From Lithobates sylvaticus (lineage: Eukaryota > Chordata > Amphibia > Anura > Ranidae), in the NCBI GenBank assembly GCA_028564925.1, contig CM053034.1, positions 158,598,987 to 158,662,986 on the forward strand: DNA of 64,000 nt. The letters are read 5' to 3'. The translations under genes and the position numbers were made by a program. The notes under the pieces were generated by a model. It made no database searches. It worked only from the letters and a program-made list of their open reading frames with translations, and was not told the origin of the DNA. Positions within the stretch are counted from its first letter, which is position 1. Each line of letters opens with the position of its first letter. This document shows positions 53,935 through 64,000 of this stretch, piece by piece.

Positions 53935-54610
53935 GGCACAGCGAGGTTCTGTTCTTTGAAATTAGAGGTAAAAGAGACACAGAGTTTGCATATCTGCAGA
54001 CTGCAAGACTACAGAGTGTAGAATTTAAATGGAGAAAACTGCTCTCTCAGTTTTCTCCAGGTTTTGCTAGTTCTGGATGGGAGTCTGTAGTTTGGAGATC
54101 CCTGAGAGTCATGGGTGGGATGGGATCTCCAGTGTCCGGGTCTTGAGGATAGCAAGCAAGGTGTGTGCCCAGCTGCACACAGACCATATAATTAGGGGCT
54201 GGTGAATGGAGGATGGTGGAGTGTGAGCAGCTTGCTGCTGTATGAAGACAGACCTGTGTCAGTAGAGGGGTCATCCCTGTGTAAGGGGGATTCTTTGCCC
54301 AGAGACTGGAAAAGGCTGGACAGCCTTGAGAGTCGGAAAGACTAAGGAAGCCAGTGAGTCCAGGGGACTGGAAGGAATCAACTCTGTTGAGAGCAAGCAG
54401 AGGAACTGCTGACAAGAGAGAGCCAGGTGGCTTGGTATGTTTTTCATTTATGAGTGCTTAATGAAGTTAAACCCCTGCGTGGGATTTCTGGATTGACTTT
54501 TGTTTTTGTTTTCTCCCTTTTAATAAACGTGGGCTACCAGGCCCTTAACTATATATGCCTGTCTGATGAGGACTCACTGCACCAAAAATGCATCTATCCA
54601 CTTGAGCTAA
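53932..54610 (+). mobile_element. LTR-like non-coding segment (uncertain)
   Basis: Begins TGTGGCACAGCG, has an AATAAA signal near 54520 and no coding domain. The general build (R-like polyadenylation region, then GCCTGTCTGATGAGG) suggests an LTR fragment. No target duplication was found because microsatellites lie on both sides. Confidence 0.3.
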
Positions 54611-54620
54611 ACACCCCCAA

Positions 54621-55140
<520 letters not shown>

Positions 55141-55179
55141 ATATACTGTTATAGTGGTAATCGGTGAGTTATAGCGAGA

Positions 55180-55490
55180 CTGTGATAGGGTGGCGGTCAA
55201 TCTGGTAAAAACAGACACTATCGCCGCGGTGACGGTAAAGCAGCGCTATATTTAGCACTGCTTTACCGTCGTTTTAGCTGCTTTACCCCCCGCGAGCGGC
55301 CGAAAAAGGGTTAAAATCCCCCGCAAAGCGCCGCTTTGCGGTGGTATTGCCGCGGTATCCCTTCGAAATCAATGGGTAGGAGCGGTGAATACACAGCTCC
55401 TATACCACTCCAAAGATGCTGCTAGCAGGACTTTTTTTACCGTCCTGCTAGCGCACCACTCCAGTGTGAAAGCCCGCCGAATTTATTTGT
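55180..55490. repeat. partial MITE related to 58073-58514
   Basis: Shares GCAGCGCT, TTTACCGTC, GAGCGGCCGAAAAAGGGTTAA and GTCCTGCTAGC blocks with the element at 58073-58514. Its terminal inverted repeats are not complete here. Confidence 0.6.
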
Positions 55491-55771
55491 TTAAAATAAA
55501 GTAGGCTGCTACGGCCTTTGTTACTCCAACCGGTGTGGTCTCAAGTTAATGGGGGGGGGGGGGGGTATGAGGTAAGGTTGGGGTCTGGGAGCATCATATC
55601 TGTTATAATTATACAACAGTCATGAAAAAGTCAGAGGCTTTTCTTTTCACGAACATACAAAATTCTATTGCATAGAGTTCAGGCTTGTTGACAATACTCA
55701 ATTGACTCTTTCTGCTACATTTAAATAACCCAAATCAGTGTACCGTATATTATTTAGCCTGTAGGAAAGTA

Positions 55772-55878
55772 AAGCCCCATACATGCTATCAGATTTTTTG
55801 CTGATGTAGTGCAAGGGCCTGCCTGATTGCATACAAATTGAAACTCCTAAGGTAAATCTGATAGTGTGTATGGGGCTT
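55772..55878. mobile_element. short MITE, 107 bp
   Basis: Inverted ends AAGCCCCATACATGCTATCAGAT and ATCTGATAGTGTGTATGGGGCTT; TA on both flanks. Confidence 0.75.
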
Positions 55879-56139
55879 TAGAGTCCACAAGCTATAGTAT
55901 AGCTGAAAAATGTATCAATCCTGATGGCCTCATTACCCATTTCTTGAGACCTGAAAAAGCAGGACAGTACAAAAAAAAAGACCTTTTTTGGAAAGTAAAC
56001 AGCCTGAGGTATTTAGTAAGAGGCATTTTGACGTCATTTTTTTGTCATAATATTTTGGAAATTTTTTTTACATACTGTCACAAGTGCAGTACAGTGTCAT
56101 CATATAACTGGTGTGGCAGTGATCAGGGGCACTGACTGG

Positions 56140-56580
56140 TGACTGTATGTATTTTTTTTTTTTTTTATTGTACTGTGACCATCGTAACACTGTACCACTC
56201 TGGGGGACTTGATCAGGATTTTTTTTTCCCTTTACATGCTTTGTTTGCTTATAATAGTGAATTTCACTGCTATAAGCAAATATTTTTACTGAATGACAGT
56301 GTAGTCACAGTGTAGCGACACAATTGTATACAATGAAGGGAAGCCATTCATTGTTTACAACTGTCATGTGATCTGCTGGGATTGGTCACATAGATCAAGT
56401 ATTACCGGCAGGGGGCGGGTACACTGATCTGTCATCTGCTGTAAACCGGACACAGCGGGTGACAGATCGCGATGGAGCGTGGCCCGTCCTCCCAGAACAA
56501 TAGGCTTCCTGCCCGTCCGTCAATTTACAATGGTGTGGGCGGAAAGCAGTTAATGACTGGTCAATGTGCTGCCTAGATTT
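56140..56580. other. ranid non-coding repeat
   Basis: T-rich start, then GGGCGGGTACACTGATCTGTC and a TTAA-ended tail. Related in texture to the long repeats at 19751 and 57663. No gene. Confidence 0.4.
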
Positions 56581-56655
56581 TAAAAAGGGGTCAAAGTCTT
56601 TACAAAGTAACCACAGACCAGTTTGTTTACCTTCTTTAGTAGGGAAGATATTCTA

Positions 56656-56850
56656 AAGCCCCGTACACACGATCGGCCTTCAAACAAACTTTTCCGTGGA
56701 TTTCTGTCCAAAGGGCGTTGGCCTTGAACTTGTATTGCATACACACGGCAGGACTTTTTCAGCCAACTTTCACCAAATCACGTGATTTTTCTGCTCTTTA
56801 CCGCCACCCTTTGGTCAACTTCTGTATTGTTGTCTGACAAAAATAACAAA
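56656..56850. mobile_element. truncated Harbinger-type MITE
   Basis: Left end AAGCCCCGTACACACGATCGG after TA. No matching right end was found before the next repeat. Confidence 0.55.
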
Positions 56851-57080
56851 CATGTCATACTTACCTGCTCTTAGTAAGTTTTGCACTGAGCAGCCCAGAT
56901 CCTCCTCTTCTCGGGTGCTTCTGGCCCCTCCCTCCAGCCGAATGCCCCCACAGCAAGCAGCTTGCTATGGGGCACTCTATTCAGACACGGAGCCGTAGTT
57001 TTGGCCACGCCCCCCCTCTCTACTGATTGGCTTACTGACTTTGAGTATATTTGGTACCAGGAATTAAGCAGGGTGCTGTG
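56851..57080. repeat. fragment of the TTAA MITE family
   Basis: CATGTCATACTTACCTGCTC and GCACTGAGCAGCCC blocks recur at 59790-59850 and 60340-60380. Confidence 0.5.
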
Positions 57081-57269
57081 ATGTTTTCAGGAAAACATTT
57101 GTACAATACAGCACCCTTGTAGGCAGCTGTATAGGTGGAAGGTTCAAGAAGTGTCACTGCTATAATCAAGGCGCAATGCCAATGTTCCGTGAGGTTAGCA
57201 GTATTGGCGAGTGATGCAGTGATCCTATGATCAGTAAATTACTTCCTCCCTTGCTTTCAGTAGTAAACA

Positions 57270-57660
57270 AAGCAGTCACATACCCATAGCTCCCAACTGT
57301 CCCTGATTTCGAGGGACTGTCCCTGATTTGGAGCAATGTCTCTGTCCCTCATTCCTCCTTATGTGTCCCTCGTTTTGGTCTGATCTATATAGATATATAT
57401 AAAATGCACTTTATCTATCAAAAAGTGTTTCCCAGTGCTAAATCTTTCATCTGATTTCTAAATTGCTGCATTTGTAAATTCCAAAAGCCAATATAAAGCA
57501 ATAGTAGTGGTAAAAAAGCATTTGTGGGTTTAACCAATCTTGTGTTCTTCTTTTTTATTTTTTTGGTACAATTCTCCTTTAAGGGGGTGTGTCTTATGCC
57601 TGCATACTTTGTTATGATGGATGTTCCTTGATCCCATCTCAAAAATTTGAGGTATGCATA
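57270..57660. repeat. anuran interspersed repeat (CCCAACTGTCCCTGATTT type)
   Basis: Contains TCCCTGATTTCGAGGGACTG, ATAAAATGCACTTTATC and AGTGTTTCCCAGTGCTAA. Non-coding; widespread in frogs by general knowledge. Confidence 0.5.
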
Positions 57661-57662
57661 CC

Positions 57663-58850
57663 CTCAACCACTTGAGATCCGCGAAATAGCCGAATGATGG
57701 CTACAGCTCGGACCTGCTTTGCCAGGGCGGCGTCCCGTGCCAGAGCGGCCTGCGCACGCGCTGTGATCAGCTAGTCTGAGACTCGCTGGATCACAGATCG
57801 GAGGAAGGGGTCGATCCCGACCCATTACCACGTGATCAGCTGTCAGCCAATGACAGCTGATCATGTGAAGTCAACAGAGTTGGTAATCGGCAATTTTTTC
57901 TCCTCGCGCTGACAGCGTGAGGAGAAAAAAAACTGACCCCCCCCCCCGGTGGCCGTGAGAAGGAAATCAGTCCCGATCACGGCGAGCTGCCACCAGATCA
58001 CCAGTGCCCACCTGTGCCACCTAGAAATAGGCATCAGTGCCACCTTATCTGTCCCCATCAGCGCCGCCTTAAGGCCCCTTTCACACTGGAGCGTTTTTCA
58101 GGCGGTACAGCGCTAAAAATAGCGCCTGTATACCGCCTGTATACCGCCTGAAAAAAACTGGCCCCATTCACTCGTGTGAAAGCCGGCGGGCTTTCACACT
58201 GGAGCGGTGCGCTAGCAGGACGGCCAAAAAAGTCCTGCTAGCAGCATCTTTGGAGCGGTATAGGAGCGGTGTGTTCACCGCTCCTATACCGCTCCTTCCC
58301 ATTGATTTGAATGGGAAACCGCGGTAATACCGCCGCAAAGCGCTGCTACGGCGGCGCTCTGCGGGGGGTCCTTAACCCTTTTTCGGCCGCTCGCGGGGGG
58401 GTAAAACAGCACCACGAGCGGCCGCATACCGCGGCTAAAACGACGGTAAAGCAGCGCTGAATATAGCGCTGCTTTACCGTCACCGTGGCTCCCCGCCCCA
58501 GTGTAAAAGGGGCCTAACTGTACCTATTAGTACCGCCTCATCAGCACATATCAATGAAGGAGAAAAATTGCCTGTTTGTAAACTATTAAACATGATTTAT
58601 TTTTTTTTCAAAATTTTCCATCTTTTTTTGTTTGTGTGGCAAAAAATAAAAATCCCAGCTGTGATTAAATACCACCAAAAGAGAGCTCCATTTGTGGGGA
58701 AAAAAATTATAAAAATTTAATTTGGGTACAGTGTTGTATGACTGCGCAATTGTCATTCAAAATGTGTCAGCACTGAGAGCTGAAAATTGGTCTGGGCAGG
58801 AGGGGGGTGGGGGGGGGGTTTAAGTGCCCAGTAAGCAAGTGGTTATTACT
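57663..58850 (-). repeat. long non-coding ranid repeat (second copy)
   Basis: Its minus strand matches 19751-20900 (ACTTGCTTACTGGGCAC, GACCAATTTTCAGCTCTC, GGTATTTAATCACAGCTGGG). The ends CAACCACTTGAGATCC and GCAAGTGGTTA are inverted. The MITE at 58073-58514 is nested inside. Confidence 0.6.
58073..58514. mobile_element. MITE nested in the long repeat
   Basis: Inverted ends GGCCCCTTTCACACTGGAGCG and ...CCCAGTGTAAAAGGGGCC; TAA on both flanks (58070-58072, 58515-58517). The interior is GC-rich, with palindromes on AGCGCT. Confidence 0.75.
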
Positions 58851-59740
58851 GTCGCTGGAGAGAGCCTGTCATAGGTCTAATATGTCTTCTGCCATGAGCT
58901 CCAGGTGCCTTGCTGGGGAAGACTATGTCTAATGATATAGAGTTCTCACAAGTTTTGGGGCGGCCATCTTGGGGAGTGCTTTATATAGCATTAGCTGCAT
59001 TGAGGCACCCAGTGTGGGAGAAGTAACTAGAAAGGTACAGGAACCCATTTTGTGAGGGACAGTTAGGTCTCATCCATCAGCTGAGAGTGCGTTGAAGCCC
59101 CAGGGAACTTGAGAGTGTTGGTGCCAGATATATATTCAAAAGTTTGACGTGATAATAAACCCTTACATGTACCCACTGTAGGGACGAACCTAATTGTTGT
59201 ACTTGTTTATCTGCATTCATCTCTTCTCTACAATCTTCTAAAACACGGATCAAGGCTACTTCGCATCTCCAGCAGCCAGTAACCGGAGATCAGACGTCAC
59301 ACACTGAACAGCATAGAGAGGAGTGTGGAGTGTAATCTGAGACCAGAGTGGAGGAAAGGCACACCCCTGCTACAGTCTCAGAAGGCAACCTGCACAGCTG
59401 AGGCTGTCAATTACCTTCTGTGTGCATGGAGGGGGCATCTCCCAACAATCTGTGTCTGCATAACCTGTCAGAAGTGAGCCATGCGGATAGCAGGGTAATG
59501 GCAGCGGAAAAACAAATCGCACTTGATGCTTTGGATTGAGGCAAGTACACGCTATAGGAGATATAAGCTCTATTGAATTTTTTATTTCAGAGGTTTACAA
59601 CCGCTTTAATTTATTGTATCCATATAAAGAGGAGACATCCAGTTATTTGCAGGACACTAAGTGGTTGTACTGGACTGGAGAGTGCAAAATATGGTCTGGC
59701 ATAGAAACCAATCAGCTTGCAGGTTTTTTTTATTTGTCAA
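58851..59740. other. non-coding, partly LTR-like
   Basis: A TTATATAG box near 58982 and AATAAAC near 59152 give it the look of a promoter plus polyadenylation region, as in an LTR, but no boundary was found. No gene. Confidence 0.3.
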
Positions 59741-59747
59741 AGCTTAA

Positions 59748-60190
59748 AGTGATATTAATCATTTTTATTTCTTCTTTTTTTAAATAAAAAACATGTTAAA
59801 CTCACCTCCTCTGTGTAGTGGTTTTGCACAGAGCAGCCCAAATTCTCCTCTTCCCGGGTCCCACGCCGGCACTCCTGTTCCCACCCCTCTGCCGCAAACG
59901 GCTTGCAATAGGGGCACCCAAGCAGGTGCACTTCTGAACGTGTCTTGGCCCCGCCCCTCCATCTTCTGATTGGCTCACTGGCTGTGATTGACAGATCCAG
60001 CTGCTACCAAAAGCTAATCAGGAGTGCGAGTCTCCGGATAGCCAAGACCCTGATGGACATCGCTGGATCGAGAGGGTGCTCAGGTAAGTATGGGGGGGGG
60101 GGGGGTGCTGCACACAAAATGTTTTTTACTTTCATGCATAGAATGCGTGAAGGTAAAGTAAAACATTGTGCATTTACAACAATTTTAGTT
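59748..60190. mobile_element. TTAA-type MITE, incomplete
   Basis: Left end AGTGATATTAATC follows TTAA at 59744. The internal CTCCTCTTCCCGGGTCCCAC and GATTGGCTCACTGGCTGTGATTGACAG blocks belong to the family seen at 60302-60792. The right end is unclear; a G-run lies at 60100. Confidence 0.5.
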
Positions 60191-60301
60191 GAACAAACTG
60201 AAATTAGAAGCCGATTGGCTACCATGCACAGCTACACTAGATTTTGCACACGCCAGTTTTAGTAAGTCAACCCCCAATAAATGTTCCTTTCTACAGCTTA
60301 A

Positions 60302-60792
60302 AGTAATGGTAAAGGTTGTTTTTTTGTTTTTTTTTCAAACATGTCATACTTACCACGTCTGTGCAAGGGTTTTGCAGAGAGCGTCCCCAAACCTCCTTTT
60401 CTGGGGTCCCACAGCGGTGCTCATGGCTCCTCCTATTCAACGAGTACCCCCACAGAGAGCCAATTTCCATGGGGGGAACTCTTGCGGGCGTGCTCCGGAG
60501 TCCTGCTGCTGCGCCCATTGACACAGACAGCAGAACTCGGCCCCATCCCGGCTCTCCCGTGTCACTGGATTTGATTGACAGCAGCGGAACCAATGGCTCC
60601 TGCTGCGATCAATCTATCCAATGAGGACCCAAGACAGTGGCTGGAGCTGCTGTGCTCGTCCTCGTCACTGGAATGATCGGGTTCAGGTAAGAAAAGGGGG
60701 GGGGGGGGGGTTCTGGCGGGCAGCTGCAGCAAAGCAAAAGCTTTTTTACCTGAATGCATTAAGGTGAAAAACCCTGAGACTTTACAACTCCT
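60302..60792. mobile_element. piggyBac-like MITE (TTAA flanks)
   Basis: TTAA at 60298-60301 and 60793-60796. Ends AGTAATGGTAAAGG and ...CTTTACAACTCCT are imperfectly inverted. Internal G-run at 60697. Related to 16047-16545. Confidence 0.65.
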
Positions 60793-60796
60793 TTAA

Positions 60797-61959
60797 GCAA
60801 GGCATCCTTCATATGATCTCATCTTTAAAGAGCTACATTTTTATAATTGTGTTTGCAGTTAACCACACCTTGCTGTTGGAGGTGAGTCTAAATAGGATTG
60901 ATGTATAACTGTTTGACAGTTTAAGTTCAATAAAGCCATTTTAAAAGGAACGCAGGTATTGCCTCCTTGTTTGTAATTGGTATCTCTAATTAACCATCAG
61001 CTACACCTTTTCTGACCTCTCCCACCAGGCACGATCTTCCAAATGTATCACTTTACAGGGATGAGAAACCATTTAACACTGGCAGGGTGTTACAACAATC
61101 AGCTTTTCTTCTTTATCTCAAAAGGAAAAAACACCCGTTGCCACCTGCCCCAGAGAGAAGCCACCGCCCGCCATGCCGTCTCGATGACCCACGGGGTGCC
61201 ACTCGTCCATGCTTCTCACAAATTTACTTGCCAGGAGTAGTCCACCTGGTCGATTGTTAGAGATCCATTGATTTCTCCTTACGTTTGGCCTCATTGCACT
61301 TTTAACATGGGCGAACAGTTCGGCCCGAGCATAAGTTCGGGCCAGAACTTTGGTTGTTTGGCCGTTCGGCAAACAACGAACTTATGCGGTGTTCGCGGCA
61401 AATTCAAAAGACGCGGAACACTGTTAAAGTCTATGGGACACTAACATGAAAAAACAAAAGTGCTCCCATGCCATTTTTTTCAATGAGTTTTATCTATATT
61501 GCCAAAACCTGACAATTCATTACAGCCGCAACCTGTTTTAAATGCCAATTTTTCCTTTAGAAATTTAATTTTGCTGTGGTACTATTATAAACACAGGAAA
61601 AATGTGCCACTTTACAGGCATACTATAGACACCCCCCAGCCGCGATATTTAAAGGAATATTACATTTTTATTTCACTTTAAGCATTAAAAAAAAAAAAAT
61701 CACTGCTCCCGAAAAAAATGTCCGTTTTAAAAAAAACACTGCATTGATGCATGTCCCCTGGAGCAGGACCCGGGTCCCCAAAAACTTTTTATGGCAATAA
61801 CTTGCATATAAGCCTTTAAAATTAGCACTTTTGATTTTTCATGTTTGTGTCCCATAGACTTTAACGGTGTTGATGTGTTTGTCAGAGTTTTTTGCCTGTT
61901 CGCATGTTCTGGTGCGACCCGAACCTGAGGGTGTTTGGCTCATCCTTACTTGGTGGTAC
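60797..61959. other. non-coding repeats
   Basis: No gene recognised. At 61310-61450 there is a palindromic GTTCGGCC-rich stretch and TTAAAGTCTATGGGAC, a sequence type repeated inverted near 61850 (GTCCCATAGACTTTAA). That suggests inverted ends of a roughly 0.5-kb element. Confidence 0.4.
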
Positions 61960-62990
61960 TAGATATGAGAAGGGCAACTCAAGGTCAGGTTATGGGTATA
62001 TGGGGTATCTTAGCCAATGAGCAGGGTCTTTCTGGGATTCCTTGGCCTGCTGGGAGAACCTATATATTCGGGGGGAGTCATGTGATCTCTGTCCTGTTCC
62101 ACCCAGAAAGCTGTCTGGGTGGACATGTGTCGTGTTGCCCCGGGCTGCTAGGCCGGAGATTGGACCTATCCCGGGGGCACCTGGCTGCTAGCTTGTCTGA
62201 GGCCTATGAGGCCCAGAAGCAGGAGAGCAGCATAGGGTTGTAGGGTTGCCACATCATCCCTTTAATCCAGGACACACAATAATTACACAGGTTCTGTGGC
62301 TGATTAAGGTGGTAATTAAACTCACTTGGTGCCTTATCTGCATTAAATCAGCCTCAGAACCTGTGTAATTAATGTGTCCTAGATTAAAAGGGATGATGTG
62401 GCAACCCAGAGCAGCCTTGTGTGTCAAGTCAAGGACCGAGCAGGCCAGCGGGGTGAAGCTTGAGAATTATCATTGAGTGCCAAGCTAGGGACCCAGCAGA
62501 GAGGCGGGGGTGATGTTTGGGGAATATACCACCTTGAAGATTGGAGGAACTCAAGGGATTCAGTGGCAGTAAATCAGAGGGTCTAGTGAGAGACAGGGAG
62601 CTTAGTGGGCTGAAGAACTACAAGGAGAAGTTGTAGTGAAGGTGAAAGAATAGTTATGCTTTGCGTAGGAACTGTTACAGACTGTTGCCATAGGAGACAG
62701 CTTTCCTGCACATGCAGATGTGGCTTCTTGCTGGAGGCCTTTCCCTGCACGGCTGTTCTCTGATTGAAGTCTCAGAGTCTGCTAATTGAACTTACAACTA
62801 TTCAAGGGTGTCCTGGCCCTAACCCTCTTTCCCCCATAAACGTTTGTTAAAGAAATAAACATCTCTTTTGCATTCAATAACTTCCACCTACTATGCCTCA
62901 CAACCCACCACATACTGAAGAATGTCAGCTATCTCTGGCCCTGGGAGGTTCTCATTAGACTGAAGGAGGCCAGAGACCTTGCAACATCTC
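61960..62990 (+). mobile_element. LTR-like sequence (probable solo LTR), interrupted by a MITE
   Basis: Contains a TATATATTCGG box near 62072, an AATAAACA signal near 62865 and no coding domain. I recognise the type as a ranid LTR by general resemblance only. Exact ends and target duplication were not fixed. Confidence 0.35.
62239..62408. mobile_element. hairpin MITE with arms of about 65 bp
   Basis: GGGTTGCCACATCATCCCTTT... is mirrored by ...AAAGGGATGATGTGGCAACCC. The arms also share the GGACACA..AATTACACAGGTTCTG block. A short 30-bp centre. Confidence 0.8.
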
Positions 62991-63011
62991 TATTTTTTTT
63001 TTTTTATTATA

Positions 63012-64000
63012 CAGTGGGGACGGAAAGTACTCAGACCCCCGTAAATTTTTCACTCTTTGTTATATTGCAGCCATTTGCTAAAATCATTTTAAGTTCATTT
63101 TTTTCCTCCATAAATGTACACGCAGCACCCTATATTGACCGAAAAAAACAGAATTGTTGACATTTTTGCAGATCTATTATAAAAGTAAAACTGAAATATC
63201 ACATGGTCCTAAGTATTCAGACCCTTTGCTCAGTATTTAGTAGAAGCACCCTTTTGATCTAATACAGCCATTAGTCTTTTTGGGAAAGATGCAACAAGTT
63301 TTTCACACCTGGATTTGGGGATCCTCTGCCATTCCTCTTTGCAGATCCTCTCCAGTTCTGTCAGGTTGGATGGTAAATGTTGGTGGGCAGCCATTTTTAG
63401 GTCTTTCCAGAGATGCTCAATTGAGTTTAAAGGCAGGGCTCTGGCTGGGCCATTCAAGTACAGTCACGTAGTTGTTGTGAAGCCACTCCTTCGTTATTTT
63501 AGCTGTGTGCTTAGGGTTATTGTCTTGTTGGAAGGTAAACCTTTGGCCCAGTCTGAGGTCCTGAGCACTCTGGAGAAGGTTTTATTCCAGAATATCCCTG
63601 TACTTGGCCGCATTCATCTTTCCCTCAATTGCAACCAGTTCCTGTCTCTTCAGCTGAAAGCACCCCCACAGAATGATGCTGCCACCACCATGCTTCACTA
63701 TTGGGACTGTATTGGACAGGTGATGAGCAGTGCCTGTTTTCTCCACACAAACCGCTTAGAATTAAGGCCAAAAAGTTCTATCTTGGTCTCATCAGACCAA
63801 AGAATCTTATTTCTCACCATCTTGGAGTCCTTCAGGTGTTTTTTAGCAAACATGCAGGCTTTCATGTGTCTTGCACTGAGGAGAGGCTTCCGTCAGGCCA
63901 CTCTGCCATAAAGCCCCGACTGGTGGAGGGCTGCAGTGATGGTTAACTGTCTACAACTTTCTCCCATCTTCCGACTGCCTCTTTGAAGCTCAGCCACAGT
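63012..64000 (-). mobile_element. Tc1-type transposon, cut by the window end
   Basis: The end CAGTGGGGACGGAAAGTACTCAGACC follows TA at 63010-63011. The interior encodes a Tc1 transposase on the minus strand. The other end lies outside the window. Confidence 0.85.
63230..64000 (-). pseudogene. Tc1-type transposase, partial and broken
   Basis: Read on the minus strand from the window edge: HMKACMFAKKHLKDS, ILWSDETKIELFG (first catalytic Asp), VWR, a [14 protein letters not shown] block, then [17 protein letters not shown] (second Asp), VLEWPSQSP and N[10 protein letters not shown] (third acidic position), ending RLMAVLDQKGASTKY. The family makes a DDE cut-and-paste transposase that joins DNA at TA. 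Several stops and frame changes lie between these blocks, so this copy is inactive. The N-terminal DNA-binding domain is beyond the window. Confidence 0.82.

Overview
The window looks like vertebrate nuclear DNA from a frog, most likely a ranid. This is inferred from the style of its interspersed repeats (short inverted-repeat elements ending in GCCCCGTACACACGG-type sequence, and long repeats opening with TAACCACTTG) and from a single-exon fucosyltransferase of vertebrate type. I see no bacterial gene, tRNA, rRNA or CRISPR array. Apart from that one host gene (17103-18161, minus) nearly everything recognisable is mobile DNA.

Layout. 1-5600: a decayed hAT transposon (BED finger, catalytic core, C-terminal dimerisation block) split by three insertions, one a solo LTR with a 5-bp target duplication. 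5998-8650: a Harbinger-type MITE, unclassified sequence and two minisatellites. 8661-14731: a nearly perfect 6-kb palindrome of a Penelope-like element (PLE-C) with a 14-bp target duplication. 14793-17068: MITEs and a fold-back insertion beside the fucosyltransferase gene. 18469-21838: MITEs and long non-coding repeats. 21839-53351: a nested complex. 53352-64000: repeats, microsatellites, LTR-like segments, MITEs, and a Tc1-type transposon cut by the window edge.

The nested complex is the most striking part. A Penelope-like element (PLE-B) inserted into an older repeat as a head-to-head inverted dimer with a 13-bp duplication. Its internal terminal repeat was then split by an autonomous PIF/Harbinger transposon (27096-47470). 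That transposon carries three genes: a two-exon DDE transposase (+), a three-exon Myb/SANT-like gene (-) and a MADF-type gene (+). The large intron of the MADF gene was in turn entered by another Penelope-like element (PLE-A, 34760-45340), again a head-to-head inverted dimer, with a 15-bp duplication. Divergence between the two arms is larger in PLE-B than in PLE-A, which fits the nesting order.

All three Penelope-like insertions share one architecture: 3' ends facing outward, a truncated 5' partner in the middle and 13-15 bp direct repeats at the outer edges. All three carry a hairpin resembling a hammerhead ribozyme in the 3' or terminal-repeat region. The GIY-YIG endonuclease, a Penelope-type reverse transcriptase and (in A and B) an upstream ORF1 identify the family. 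The Harbinger transposase family is a plausible driver of several nearby MITEs with related ends. Two different such elements occupy the same palindromic site in two copies of the PLE-B terminal repeat, while a third copy is empty.
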